Assembly: GCF_025567405.1 (NCBI RefSeq)
Contig: NZ_JAOQKJ010000013.1
Location: 3,717 to 67,716 of the forward strand
Source of the DNA: Suilimivivens aceti
GTDB taxonomy: Bacteria; Bacillota; Clostridia; Lachnospirales; Lachnospiraceae
Reading direction: 5' to 3'
DNA: 64,000 bases
The position numbers and the translations under genes are program-made. How positions within the stretch are numbered: the first letter of the stretch is position 1; each line of letters begins with the position of its first letter. Shown here piece by piece: positions 33,616-42,086 of the stretch. Under the pieces are notes generated by a model. It saw nothing but the letters and a program-made list of their open reading frames with translations. It searched no databases and was not told where the DNA came from.

Positions 33616-33795
33616 ACATTCTGGCGAAAGGCGAACCGCTACCCGTTTGAGATAACGCTCATATTTGTATCATATACCAAAGCCAGGACAGAGTACACAA
33701 AATTAGAAGAAAAAACAAATAAAATACAAAACATATATACAGATAAGCGGACATAGGAGAAAAATCACTTTACTGGAAAAGAAGGAAGTAATAAA

Positions 33796-33840
33796 ATGAA
33801 TATGGAGTTAGATGCAACTAATCACAAACAAAAGAAATAA
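33796..33840 (+). CDS. 14-codon open frame, possible leader peptide
   Basis: ATG with GAAGGAAG eight bases upstream, 14 codons ending in a Lys-rich run, and a stop 21 bp before the next ATG. It may be a leader peptide or a chance frame. Confidence 0.25.
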   Translation: MNMELDATNHKQKK

Positions 33841-33861
33841 TTGTAAAGGAGCTGCAATCGT

Positions 33862-34581
33862 ATGAACTAGAATGAATTTAATCCAATTGGAATAGACAGC
33901 CAGCTTGACTGGCCAAGAATTAGAAAGCTGCTTTCCATAGGGCTGTTTGCAGCAATTCTTACACTGATCGGAGATATGATGATCGGATGGGGAATCCAGG
34001 ATGAAACGAAGAAGGGGCTGGTAAGGATGTTTTCTGCCTACAGGCACGCAGAGAACAGCACATTATTTGCAGCGGCACTGCTTGGAATGTTCGGTATATT
34101 TCTGGAAGGCCTGTTTTACTTTGGAATTTATCGTCTTATGGCAGAAAGGTCACAGAAGCAAGCACATAACTTCAGAACGGGAATTATCGGGTATATTGTG
34201 TTTGGACCATGTGGATTTCATGTGCCGATCTGTATGATGCTGTTTCTGTACCGAAGCCTGACAGAGGCAGGGGCAGAGAATGTACTGGAAACGGTAGAAC
34301 AGTTTGCTGATTATTTTATTGCACCGTCACTGATTCTGTTCTGGATCTTTTTCCTGATCCTGGAGGGAACACAGATTTCAGCCTTTCTGAAGGGAAAAAC
34401 ACCATATCCGAAGCGGTGTTTTGTATTTTCACTTCCGGTAGGTATGCTGATCGCAAAGCTGTTCAATATCTTTGGCAATCATGCTTTTGTCAATGCGATT
34501 GACTGTGCATGGATTTCAGTAGGAAATATATGGATGTTTGCGGGACTGCTTTTTATGATGAAAAAGGCGCAGGCAGAATAA
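33862..34581 (+). pseudogene. Membrane protein gene with in-frame TAG at codon 3
   Basis: The best start is the ATG at 33862, ten bases after AAAGGAG, but codon 3 is TAG (33868-33870). The frame then stays open for 237 codons. Residues just after the stop (NEFNPIGIDSQLDWPRIRK) lead into a first membrane helix, LLSIGLFAAILTLIGDMMIG; the callable product from ATG 33976 would cut this helix. About six helices follow. It resembles a Lachnospiraceae membrane family (DUF6796-like, from memory). It may be a recent nonsense mutation, a sequencing error, or use of a non-ATG start after the TAG. Confidence 0.6.
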
Positions 34582-34589
34582 GGTACCGC

Positions 34590-35519
34590 TCACTGCGGCA
34601 CCTTCTGAAAATGCTGATAATCTTTGCAGGAATTCCAGTTACCACCCCAGGTGAAGCCGTGTTCCTTAAAAAGCTTATAGCAGAGATCGTTTTCATCGAT
34701 CTTATAGGCAAAGACTTTCGAGCGGTCAGCATAGATTTCACTGCCGGCTGGGGAAATGTAAGTTTCTCCGGCTTTTCCTTTGTTAAAGACGACATAAGGA
34801 TTGTAGAAGGGATTGATGTCAATGGCACAGCCAAGGGCATGCTTGCTTAAAGAGGATGTTCCTTCCACAGGCCTGTAGTTGAAACAGGAGGTATTGTTTG
34901 CTTCCATGGAAGCGGTGTCATCACCGTTATAATCATCTATCAGACGGACACTTTCAATCTGGTATTCGTTCTCATATAATTCATAGAAAATCTCGATCAG
35001 ATCTTCAGCGATCGCTTTATTGCAGATCAGTTCGCCGGTCTGTACATCACCATTGAAATCATAGTACAGAATATTCATATAACGAAGATCTTCATAGGAT
35101 ACAGCAAGGGATGCCATTTCCTCATCAGATAAGATATTAGGAGGCGCTTCTAAAGAAAGCAGCGCTGCATCTGTTTTTGACATAGGATAGGAGATGCCGG
35201 TAATACGGTGGATAACAGGATAAGTCAGAGGCTGGTAAAAGAAGCCGGTTTCATATTCAATACTGTCAGTCACTTTCTCTGCAAGCGGAAAGGGCACAGC
35301 ACTCTGAACTGCAGGATTACCTGCGGAAGCAGAATCACCGGCATCTGCTAAAACAGACGGCGAAGGGGTGCCGGGGGCTTTGGTTGCATAGGCTGTTTCC
35401 GGATTTTTTTCTGCATAATCCTGAAGGGTTTCCTTGCCGGACAGCTTGTGGGAAATCACAGAACAGGTAAGGATCAGGATACCGAGGATCACAAGGTACT
35501 TTATGGGAAGCTTTTTCAT
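34590..35519 (-). CDS. M15-family D-Ala-D-Ala carboxypeptidase-like protein
   Basis: A 309-residue surface enzyme with a membrane anchor at about 8-24 and a low-complexity linker (about 40-75). The catalytic domain has SKHALGCAIDINPF (first zinc His and Asp) and CKDYQHFQ (last zinc His), with WGGNWN before it, the M15 pattern of VanY/L-Ala-D-Glu peptidases; the spacing fits the M15C group. It probably trims peptidoglycan peptides outside the cell. AAGGAG precedes the ATG. It converges on the broken membrane gene with a 22-bp hairpin at the junction. Confidence 0.85.
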   Translation of the reverse strand: MKKLPIKYLVILGILILTCSVISHKLSGKETLQDYAEKNPETAYATKAPGTPSPSVLADAGDSASAGNPAVQSAVPFPLAEKVTDSIEYETGFFYQPLTYPVIHRITGISYPMSKTDAALLSLEAPPNILSDEEMASLAVSYEDLRYMNILYYDFNGDVQTGELICNKAIAEDLIEIFYELYENEYQIESVRLIDDYNGDDTASMEANNTSCFNYRPVEGTSSLSKHALGCAIDINPFYNPYVVFNKGKAGETYISPAGSEIYADRSKVFAYKIDENDLCYKLFKEHGFTWGGNWNSCKDYQHFQKVPQ

Positions 35520-35687
35520 AAGTGGATACTCCTTTAAAAATCATGAATGGACGGCAGAAAACAGTCAGTTTTACTGCCGATATTCTGATGATACCTCGAA
35601 ATTCCTTCTATTGCAAACAGAACTGATATCTAGTAAAATAGGGAACAGACGTGAATTGTAAACCGGATTGGCATATGAGGTGAACAA

Positions 35688-36533
35688 ATGGCAATTATAG
35701 AAACCAGGGATCTGGTGTTTGACTATATCAGAAGAGATGAAGAGGGAAATGTTGAGGGAATTATAACCGCTGTGGACAACGTTTCTCTTTCTGTGAAACA
35801 GGGAGAGTTTATAGCAATCCTTGGTCATAATGGATCAGGAAAGTCCACACTGGCCAAGCATTTTAATGCCATTCTTTACCCTACAGAGGGAACTGTCTTT
35901 GTAGACGGCATGGATACCCGGAATGATGAGAAGCTGTGGGATGTGAGAAGAGAGGCCGGGATGGTGTTTCAGAATCCGGACAATCAGATCATTGGACAGA
36001 TTGTGGAGGAAGATGTGGGCTTTGGCCCGGAGAATCTCGGTGTGCCGACAGAAGAGATCTGGCAGCGTGTGGAAGAGAGCCTTAAAGCAGTTGGAATGTA
36101 TGAGTTCCGGAAATATGCACCCGGCAAGCTTTCAGGAGGGCAGAAGCAGCGGGTTTCCATTGCTGGTGTGATCGCCATGCATCCAAAGTGCATCGTACTG
36201 GATGAGCCGACAGCCATGCTGGATCCCCTTGGAAGAAAAGAAGTGATCCGGGCAGTACGGGCACTGAATGATGTGGAAGGGATCACAATCATTCTGATCA
36301 CTCATTATATGGAAGAAATTATTCATGCGGATAAAGTATTTGTTATGGATCAGGGAAAAGTTGCCCTGCAGGGAACACCAAGGGAGATCTTCAGCCAGGT
36401 AGAAAAGCTGAAGGAGCTGCGGCTGGATGTGCCACAGGTGACTATGCTGGCACATGAGCTCAGGGAAAAGGGGCTTGATATTCCGGAGGGGATTCTTACA
36501 AAGGAGGAGCTGATCGAAGCACTCCATTTATAA
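35688..36533 (+). CDS. ecfA1: ECF transporter ATPase EcfA1
   Basis: A 281-residue ABC ATPase. Walker A GHNGSGKST, Q-loop VFQNPDNQIIG, signature LSGGQKQR, Walker B CIVLDEPTAMLDP, switch His in ITHYMEE. With EcfA2 and EcfT it forms the shared energising module for vitamin and metal uptake with various S components. GATGAGGTGAAC precedes the ATG. First gene of ecfA1-ecfA2-ecfT-truA. Confidence 0.96.
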   Translation: MAIIETRDLVFDYIRRDEEGNVEGIITAVDNVSLSVKQGEFIAILGHNGSGKSTLAKHFNAILYPTEGTVFVDGMDTRNDEKLWDVRREAGMVFQNPDNQIIGQIVEEDVGFGPENLGVPTEEIWQRVEESLKAVGMYEFRKYAPGKLSGGQKQRVSIAGVIAMHPKCIVLDEPTAMLDPLGRKEVIRAVRALNDVEGITIILITHYMEEIIHADKVFVMDQGKVALQGTPREIFSQVEKLKELRLDVPQVTMLAHELREKGLDIPEGILTKEELIEALHL

Positions 36534-36592
36534 AGCGTGAAGTCTACACAGCGTATAGATAGTGGATTTATTATAGAAGAAAGAGGAACAGC

Positions 36593-37444
36593 ATGGCGAT
36601 AGTTTTGGATCATGTGAATCATATATATGAGGAAGGAACAAGTATTTCCTTTCAGGCGCTGACAGATATCAATCTTGTGATACCGGACGGGCAGTTTATC
36701 GGACTGATCGGGCATACCGGATCCGGAAAGTCCACGCTTGTACAGCATCTGAACGGGCTGCTTGCCCCAACTTCGGGAGCCATTTATTACAATGGTGAGG
36801 ATATTAATGAAAAGGGATATTCCAGAAAGACACTGCGCAGCAAGGTCGGACTGGTATTTCAGTATCCGGAGCACCAGCTTTTTGAAACCGATGTGTTTAC
36901 AGATGTCTGTTTTGGACCAAAGAACCTGGGACTTGACCGGAAAGAGGTGGAACTGAGGGCTTATACCGCACTGAAGCAGGTAGGGCTTCCGGATGAGTGC
37001 TTTTACCAGTCACCCTTTGAACTTTCAGGCGGGCAGAAAAGAAGGGCAGCCATAGCCGGTGTACTGGCCATGAAGCCGGAGGTGCTGATCCTGGATGAGC
37101 CGACAGCAGGACTTGATCCGAAGGGAAGAGATGAGATCCTTGACCAGGTAGCGAAGCTTCGGGAAGAAACAGGGATGACAGTGATTTTGGTTTCCCACAG
37201 CATGGAGGATGTAGCCAGATATGTGGACAGGATCATTGTGATGAATAAAAGCCGTGTAATGTTTGACGATGCGCCGAAGATGGTGTTTCGGCATTATAAG
37301 GAGCTTGAGGAAGTAGGACTTGCAGCGCCGCAGATTACCTATATCATGCAGGCACTGAAAGCAAAGGGACTTCGGGTAGATACTGATATTACCGGTGTGG
37401 AAGAGGCGCGGGATGCCATTCTTGCCGCACTGCACAGGGGATAG
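36593..37444 (+). CDS. ecfA2: ECF transporter ATPase EcfA2
   Basis: A 283-residue partner ATPase: Walker A GHTGSGKST, Q-loop VFQYPEHQLFE (Tyr-Pro-Glu as usual for EcfA2), signature LSGGQKRR, Walker B VLILDEPTAGLDP. AAGAGGAAC precedes the ATG. Starts 59 bp after ecfA1 and 2 bp before ecfT. Confidence 0.96.
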   Translation: MAIVLDHVNHIYEEGTSISFQALTDINLVIPDGQFIGLIGHTGSGKSTLVQHLNGLLAPTSGAIYYNGEDINEKGYSRKTLRSKVGLVFQYPEHQLFETDVFTDVCFGPKNLGLDRKEVELRAYTALKQVGLPDECFYQSPFELSGGQKRRAAIAGVLAMKPEVLILDEPTAGLDPKGRDEILDQVAKLREETGMTVILVSHSMEDVARYVDRIIVMNKSRVMFDDAPKMVFRHYKELEEVGLAAPQITYIMQALKAKGLRVDTDITGVEEARDAILAALHRG

Positions 37445-37446
37445 TT

Positions 37447-38250
37447 ATGTTAAAGGATATTACATTAGGACAATATTATCAGACAGATTCCGTGATACAC
37501 AGACTGGATCCCAGAGTAAAGCTGGTGACAACGATATGCTTTATCATATCGTTGTTTGTTGTGGATAACTGGGTCGGATATGTGCTGGCCGGTGTATTTC
37601 TTGTGTTAGTTATCGCTCTTTCCAAAGTGCCGCCGTCCTTTATGGTAAGAGGCATGAAGTCGATCGTATTTCTGCTTATTATGGCAGTGGTCTGCAATCT
37701 TTTCCTGACACAGGGAGAGCCGCTTGTTACCATCTGGAAGCTGACGATCACGAAGGAAGGTGTGATCCAGGCAGGGAAAATGGCGGTCAGACTGGTATTC
37801 CTGATCACGGGTTCTTCCGTGATGACACTGACAACCACACCCAATCAGCTTACGGACGGTCTGGAAAAGCTGTTAAAGCCATTAAATGCCATCCGGGTAC
37901 CGGTGCATGAGATCGCCATGATGATGTCAATCGCACTTCGGTTTATTCCGATCCTGATCGAGGAAACAGATAAGATCATGAAAGCCCAGATTGCCCGTGG
38001 TGCAGATTTCGAGAGTGGTAATCTGATACAAAAGGCAAAGAATATGGTGCCACTGTTAGTGCCTCTTTTTGTTTCGGCATTCCGGAGAGCCAACGATCTG
38101 GCGACTGCTATGGAAGCCAGATGCTACCGGGGCGGGGAAAACAGGACGAAGATGAAGCCACTGATTTACCACAGGAGAGATTATCTGGCCTATGGAGCTG
38201 TTGTATTGTATCTTGCAACCGGTGTGGTTCTCGGACGGATCCTGTTCTAA
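37447..38250 (+). CDS. ecfT: ECF transporter transmembrane protein EcfT
   Basis: A 267-residue membrane scaffold with about five helices and the coupling-helix motifs around AQIARGADF and DLATAMEARCY (the two Ala-Arg-Gly/Cys boxes that grip the ATPases). It starts two bases after the ecfA2 stop, with only a weak ribosome binding site, so translation is coupled. Confidence 0.95.
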   Translation: MLKDITLGQYYQTDSVIHRLDPRVKLVTTICFIISLFVVDNWVGYVLAGVFLVLVIALSKVPPSFMVRGMKSIVFLLIMAVVCNLFLTQGEPLVTIWKLTITKEGVIQAGKMAVRLVFLITGSSVMTLTTTPNQLTDGLEKLLKPLNAIRVPVHEIAMMMSIALRFIPILIEETDKIMKAQIARGADFESGNLIQKAKNMVPLLVPLFVSAFRRANDLATAMEARCYRGGENRTKMKPLIYHRRDYLAYGAVVLYLATGVVLGRILF

Positions 38251-38321
38251 AGGGAAAGAACATCTTGTAAAACAGAGGCTGCATTGCAGAACAGTAAGAC
38301 AGTTAGGAAGACAGGAGTGCC

Positions 38322-39086
38322 ATGAAACGGGTAAAATTAGTTGTTGCATATGATGGAACTGCATATCATGGCTGGCAGGTACAGCCAAACGGGAGAACCA
38401 TAGAGGGAGAACTGAACCGGGCACTGTCGGAGCTTTTACAGGAAGAAATTCAGGTAATCGGAGCGAGCCGGACGGATTCCGGGGTGCATGCGCTCTGTAA
38501 TGTGGCGGTGTTTGATACACAGGCAAGGATTCCGGCAGAGAAAATCTGCTATGCGGTGAACCAGAGACTGCCTGAGGATATCCGGGTGCGGGAATCCTGT
38601 GAGGTGGCACCTGATTTTCATCCTAGACACTGCAGCAGCCGGAAGACCTATGAGTACCGGATCTATCAGGATACCTTTCCAGAGCCGGTCAGAAGGCTGT
38701 ATACCTACTTTACCTATGTCCCACTTGATCTTGACAGGATGAGAGAAGGAGCGGCATATCTTGTCGGTGAACATGATTTCAAGAGCTTCTGCAGCGTGGC
38801 AGCAGTAGTAGAAACTACAGTCAGGACGATACTTTCCATTACGATCAAAAGGCAGGGAAAGGAAATCGTAATCTCTGTCTGCGGTACAGGCTTTTTATAT
38901 AATATGGTGCGTATTATTGCCGGTACCCTGATGGAGGTTGGAAGGGGAAGCTATCCGCCGGAGCATGTCAGGGAAATTCTTGAGGCAAAGGACAGGCAGG
39001 CAGCAGGACCAACGGCACCTGCCTGCGGCCTGACGCTGGTAAAATATGAATGGACAGGGCAGGATGAAAATAGATCTGATTCATAG
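38322..39086 (+). CDS. truA: tRNA pseudouridine(38-40) synthase
   Basis: A 254-residue enzyme. Catalytic Asp is in GASRTDSGVHA (about residue 52); AYDGTAYHGWQVQPNGRTIEG at the start and FLYNMVRIIAGTL near the end are diagnostic. GACAGGAGTGCC precedes the ATG. Last gene of the ecf group. Confidence 0.96.
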   Translation: MKRVKLVVAYDGTAYHGWQVQPNGRTIEGELNRALSELLQEEIQVIGASRTDSGVHALCNVAVFDTQARIPAEKICYAVNQRLPEDIRVRESCEVAPDFHPRHCSSRKTYEYRIYQDTFPEPVRRLYTYFTYVPLDLDRMREGAAYLVGEHDFKSFCSVAAVVETTVRTILSITIKRQGKEIVISVCGTGFLYNMVRIIAGTLMEVGRGSYPPEHVREILEAKDRQAAGPTAPACGLTLVKYEWTGQDENRSDS

Positions 39087-39116
39087 GAAATTCCTGTGTT
39101 TATATGGAAAAAGTTG

Positions 39117-39145
39117 TTGACACTCCGGGAACCGTGTAATATAAT
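39117..39145 (+). promoter_or_regulatory. Consensus promoter of rplM-rpsI
   Basis: TTGACA (39117-39122), 17 bases, TATAAT (39140-39145): a full match to the housekeeping consensus. Confidence 0.9.
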
Positions 39146-39151
39146 AATTCA

Positions 39152-39323
39152 GTGCGAAATTGCTTGATAATACTGTGTAAAATCTCCTTAGCACAGTATT
39201 TCAAATAGAGTACCTGACAGAGTATTTGATCGTCGAAGTGCGGCCCGGACATCCGCATGCAGATAATAAAGTACCTGTGCATTATGTGCGCAGCACATGA
39301 ACAAATTTTACGGAGGGAAAACA
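39152..39323 (+). promoter_or_regulatory. Leader RNA of rplM-rpsI
   Basis: About 170 nt without a gene. A 9-bp stem AATACTGTG (39169-39177) with CACAGTATT (39192-39200) and further weaker stems near the ribosome binding site. The position fits the known Firmicute L13 leader; that identity is inferred. Confidence 0.5.
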
Positions 39324-39752
39324 ATGAAAACATTTATGGCAAGTCCTGCTACAATCGAAAGAAAATGGTATGTAGTAGACGCTACAAATATGACACTTGG
39401 ACGCCTGGCTTCAGAAGTAGCCAAGGTTTTAAGAGGAAAGAACAAGGCAATCTTTACTCCTCACATTGATACCGGTGATTATGTGATCGTGATCAATGCA
39501 TCGAAGGTTAAGGTAACAGGAAGAAAGTTAGACCAGAAGATCTACTATCATCACTCAGATTATGTTGGTGGCATGAAGGAAACCACATTAAGAGAGATGC
39601 TGGCTAAGAAGCCTGAGAAGGTAGTTGAACTCGCTGTTAAGGGTATGCTTCCCAAGGGACCTTTAGGAAGAGAAATGTATACAAAGCTCCACGTTTATGC
39701 AGGTCCTGAGCATCAGCATGCAGCTCAGAAACCCGAAGTATTAACATTTTAA
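39324..39752 (+). CDS. rplM: 50S ribosomal protein L13
   Basis: A 142-residue L13. KTFMASPATIERKWYVVDAT start and GMLPKGPLGREMYTKLHVYAG are conserved. The frame opens nine codons earlier, but CGGAGGGAAA sets ATG 39324. Proteins in this pair (L13, S9) are always co-transcribed. Confidence 0.98.
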   Translation: MKTFMASPATIERKWYVVDATNMTLGRLASEVAKVLRGKNKAIFTPHIDTGDYVIVINASKVKVTGRKLDQKIYYHHSDYVGGMKETTLREMLAKKPEKVVELAVKGMLPKGPLGREMYTKLHVYAGPEHQHAAQKPEVLTF

Positions 39753-39779
39753 TCAAGGGACTGAAAGGAGAGAATAAAG

Positions 39780-40178
39780 ATGGCTAAAGCAGCAAACAAA
39801 TGCTACGGAACAGGTAGAAGAAAGAAATCAATCGCCAGAGTATATTTAGTACCTGGAAAGGGCGATATTACAATTAATAAAAGAAGTATTGATGAGTATT
39901 TTGGATTAGAGACACTGAAGGTTATCGTTCGTCAGCCTCTGACAGCTACAGAAACAGCTGACAAGTTTGATGTAATCGTTAACGTTCGTGGTGGTGGATA
40001 TACAGGACAGGCCGGAGCAATCAGACACGGTATTGCAAGAGCATTACTTCAGGCTGATGCAGACTTCAGACCGGTTCTCAAGAAGGCTGGCTACTTAACA
40101 AGAGATCCTCGTATGAAAGAAAGAAAGAAGTACGGTCTCAAAGCAGCTCGTCGCGCTCCGCAGTTCAGCAAGCGATAA
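39780..40178 (+). CDS. rpsI: 30S ribosomal protein S9
   Basis: A 132-residue S9 whose C-terminal arm (APQFSKR) reaches P-site tRNA; CYGTGRRKKSIARVYLVPGKG start. GAAAGGAGAG precedes the ATG. It is the last core chromosomal gene before the mosaic region. Confidence 0.98.
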   Translation: MAKAANKCYGTGRRKKSIARVYLVPGKGDITINKRSIDEYFGLETLKVIVRQPLTATETADKFDVIVNVRGGGYTGQAGAIRHGIARALLQADADFRPVLKKAGYLTRDPRMKERKKYGLKAARRAPQFSKR

Positions 40179-40194
40179 TCGTTTTAAAATTAGA

Positions 40195-40227
40195 ACCCCC
40201 AAGAACGCTGTATTCTTGGGGGTTTGT
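40195..40227 (+). terminator. Terminator after rpsI
   Basis: AACCCCCAAGAA (40195-40206) with TTCTTGGGGGTT (40214-40225), then TG TT. Perfect 12-bp stem; the edge of conserved chromosome. Confidence 0.92.
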
Positions 40228-40270
40228 TCATTGTTCAACTTTCCCTGTCTGCCTGTGAAAATCGGTGTCT

Positions 40271-40303
40271 ATGACACATATATGACACACATATGACACA
40301 AAT
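40271..40303 (+). repeat. Three tandem 11-bp repeats (integrase arm-type sites)
   Basis: ATGACACATAT, ATGACACACAT and ATGACACAAAT lie head to tail, ten bases from the integrase stop. Such repeats at an integrase end are typical arm-binding sites near an attachment site. Confidence 0.6.
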
Positions 40304-40312
40304 TCATATGCT

Positions 40313-40855
40313 TTAGATTTTATCAATAGCTTCTAACATTTGTTGCATATCAAGGTGAGTATATACTATTTCTGTCACACCTTTTCCTGCATGACCAACA
40401 ATCTTTTTTAAGAAAATTGAAACATATTCATTCTTGGTTGATCAACCCCACATAGTTTTGATTTCTTCATCTGTGAATGGAAAGCGGTCAATCTTATTTG
40501 GGTTTTTGTCCCTGTATTGTGATATATCTACAAATTCAGAATAATCTTTTGCACAAATATTATGCTTCATATCCCATCCATACATGGAATTAAAAAGAAC
40601 CTTCACTTTTCGCAATGTTGGGTAGTTTTTTCCGCAGTTGTCAATCACACCCTGTAAATGATTTAATCTAATATCAGCAAATACCATTTTTTCTATATCA
40701 CCGCATAACTTGAATGATGCATTATATCCATTCACATTTGAACGTGAAATTTTTGAATAGTGTTCAGCTGACCATTTTTCAAATACTTCCTTGAATGTTA
40801 TCTTTGAAGCATCTATCTGTAAGTATAAAAGTATATATGATTGGTGAGCAGACAA
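40313..40855 (-). pseudogene. Tyrosine integrase remnant with internal deletion
   Basis: Upper part (40442-40855): core-binding domain sequence (ASKITFKEVFEKWSAEHYSK) leading into FTDEEIKTMWG and a TGA. In the same frame after the TGA the text continues KIVGHAGKGVTEIVYTH (active-site His and nucleophile Tyr) and stops at 40313. The stretch that should hold the first Arg, Lys and HxxR of the catalytic domain is missing, and the N-terminal DNA-binding part is also lost. So this is a dead integrase of a former element inserted downstream of rpsI. Confidence 0.8.
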
Positions 40856-40969
40856 GATTTAAAATTGATGCTGATAAACTAAAAAAGCACATCCTGAAAT
40901 AGCTGCACAATACGGAAAAATTATAAATGTAAAACCTTTTTGCAAAGTAAAATATTTAGGGTGATTAGA

Positions 40970-41146
40970 ATGGATATTGAAATTGATGTTGAATATTTGC
41001 AAGGGAATACTGCTATTAAGCGGAAAATGAAGCAGAAAGAATTGGCTGCATTACTTCTTGATGAAGATGTGGTTCTGCTTTTTGTAAATAAACCCAAGGT
41101 AACATATTACAGGAGAAAAACCAAGAACAGGTCAAAGAAATCTTGA
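40970..41146 (+). CDS. Hypothetical 58-residue protein
   Basis: MDIEIDVEYLQGNTAIKRK start, very basic end (YYRRKTKNRSKKS). A neighbouring frame continues as a coherent NQEQVKEILIDLDCADLVTE after 41100, so a frameshift or two overlapping peptides are possible. No family recognised; likely element debris. Confidence 0.3.
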   Translation: MDIEIDVEYLQGNTAIKRKMKQKELAALLLDEDVVLLFVNKPKVTYYRRKTKNRSKKS

Positions 41147-41235
41147 TTGATTTGGACTGTGCTGACCTTGTTACAGAGTAACATGGAAATTTATCAACTA
41201 ACACACTTGAAGCACCTATATGACCTTTATATGAG

Positions 41236-41264
41236 TTTACACAGTAAGAAAATCATGTTATTAT
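41236..41264 (+). promoter_or_regulatory. Toxin promoter, third locus
   Basis: TTTACA (41236-41241), 17 bases, TATTAT (41259-41264) with a TGT extended -10. Same -35 and spacing as the first locus. Confidence 0.7.
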
Positions 41265-41329
41265 TCCAATATGGAACAACCGTTTCAGGGTGATTTCCCC
41301 ATACTCTACTAGGGATGGGGGTGATGCTG

Positions 41330-41416
41330 ATGAATACTTTTGAAGTGATAACATTACTGTTGTCTTTTGGAATATTTCTGATAGCGTTGCTTACCTACAT
41401 AGATAAGCACAAATAA
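41330..41416 (+). CDS. Small hydrophobic holin-like toxin peptide
   Basis: A 28-residue peptide, MNTFEVITLLLSFGIFLIAL start and DKHK end: one membrane helix, basic tail. An alternative ATG is two codons earlier. GATGGGGGTGATG precedes it, the usual context of Hol-Tox peptides. The 3' hairpin and opposing promoter mirror the locus at 762-851. Sits inside element remnants, so it may have stabilised the former element. Confidence 0.6.
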   Translation: MNTFEVITLLLSFGIFLIALLTYIDKHK

Positions 41417-41417
41417 A

Positions 41418-41457
41418 TGCAAAAATCACCCTTAACTTGGCGGTCAGGGTGATTTTT
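41418..41457. terminator. Shared hairpin terminator of toxin and antisense RNA
   Basis: AAAAATCACCCT pairs with AGGGTGATTTTTT; A-run and T-run on opposite sides allow use in both directions. Confidence 0.75.
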
Positions 41458-41505
41458 TAATAATCAACTTTGATGGGGTTAACCACTTTGTGCAGTTGTT
41501 CCTCT
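41418..41505 (-). ncRNA. Candidate antisense antitoxin RNA
   Basis: About 88 nt from the minus-strand promoter at 41512-41540 to the hairpin 41418-41457; overlaps the 3' untranslated part of the toxin mRNA. Confidence 0.5.
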
Positions 41506-41511
41506 TTAATT

Positions 41512-41540
41512 ATATTATCATAGATACTGAAAATATTCAA
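41512..41540 (-). promoter_or_regulatory. Antisense RNA promoter, third locus
   Basis: Minus strand TTGAAT (41540-41535), 17 bases, TAATAT (41517-41512) with TGA extended -10. Confidence 0.6.
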
Positions 41541-41581
41541 CAATTACATTGAACAGAATTGAAAAGTGAAAAGGTGATTAC

Positions 41582-41743
41582 GTGGATGAATTATTGCTGA
41601 AATATGTGGATGAATTTGATGAAAACTTCCCGGTGTTCCTGTTCCGCAGTGAGGATGAAGATGAAATAAAGGCTACGATTCAGAAATGCTTGGATGATGG
41701 AATCCCTTGTAAAATTCCTGAAAACTTGGAATGTAAGTATTGA
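41582..41743 (+). CDS. Hypothetical 53-residue acidic protein
   Basis: GTG start with AAAAGGTG upstream; VDELLLKYVDEFDENFPVF start, strongly acidic middle (RSEDEDEIK) and a two-Cys end. Compact helix-forming protein, not recognised; it is followed by the Trp-rich gene at 41768 and probably shares its transcript. Confidence 0.5.
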   Translation: MDELLLKYVDEFDENFPVFLFRSEDEDEIKATIQKCLDDGIPCKIPENLECKY

Positions 41744-41767
41744 TAAACAGTAAAGGGGTGTACAGTA

Positions 41768-41977
41768 ATGCCGGGAAATTGGTATAAAAATAATCCTGAT
41801 GATAAAATATGGTGGTTAGATAATTCTGAAACCAAAGGTGAATGGTTATTCAGCTTTGATAAAGAGCACACATTTAATATGTTTGCTGATTATCCGCATA
41901 ATCTGACAGCTGAACAGAAAAAGATATTTGATGAAGAAAACCCATATTGGGCTGACTTCTTCAAAGACAGAAATTAA
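41768..41977 (+). CDS. Trp-rich small protein (DUF7675-like)
   Basis: A 69-residue protein with WYKNNPDDKIWWLDNSETKGEWLFSFDK and YPHNLTAEQKKIFDEENPYW, both well conserved in small Clostridia proteins I recall as DUF7675. No membrane segment. Function unknown. GGGGTGTACAGTA precedes the ATG and a good terminator follows. Confidence 0.55.
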   Translation: MPGNWYKNNPDDKIWWLDNSETKGEWLFSFDKEHTFNMFADYPHNLTAEQKKIFDEENPYWADFFKDRN

Positions 41978-41978
41978 A

Positions 41979-42012
41979 GGCAAGGGCACAAAACAGTGTA
42001 CCTTGCTTTTCT
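41979..42012 (+). terminator. Terminator after the DUF7675-like gene
   Basis: GCAAGG (41980-41985) and CCTTGC (42001-42006) with a further AC/GT pair, followed by TTTTCTT. Confidence 0.7.
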
Positions 42013-42086
42013 TATACGTTACAGTTAAGTTACGCTTTTCATGAATTTAGCCTTGACTTTTTATTTGCAGGCTCAGTGGAACCGTA

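Noticed and set aside
34581..34604. Bidirectional terminator between the broken membrane gene and the M15 gene
   Set aside because: The hairpin (AAGGTaCCGC/GCGGcACCTT) is stable but has no T-run in either direction and overlaps the M15 stop codon, so it was not listed as a terminator.
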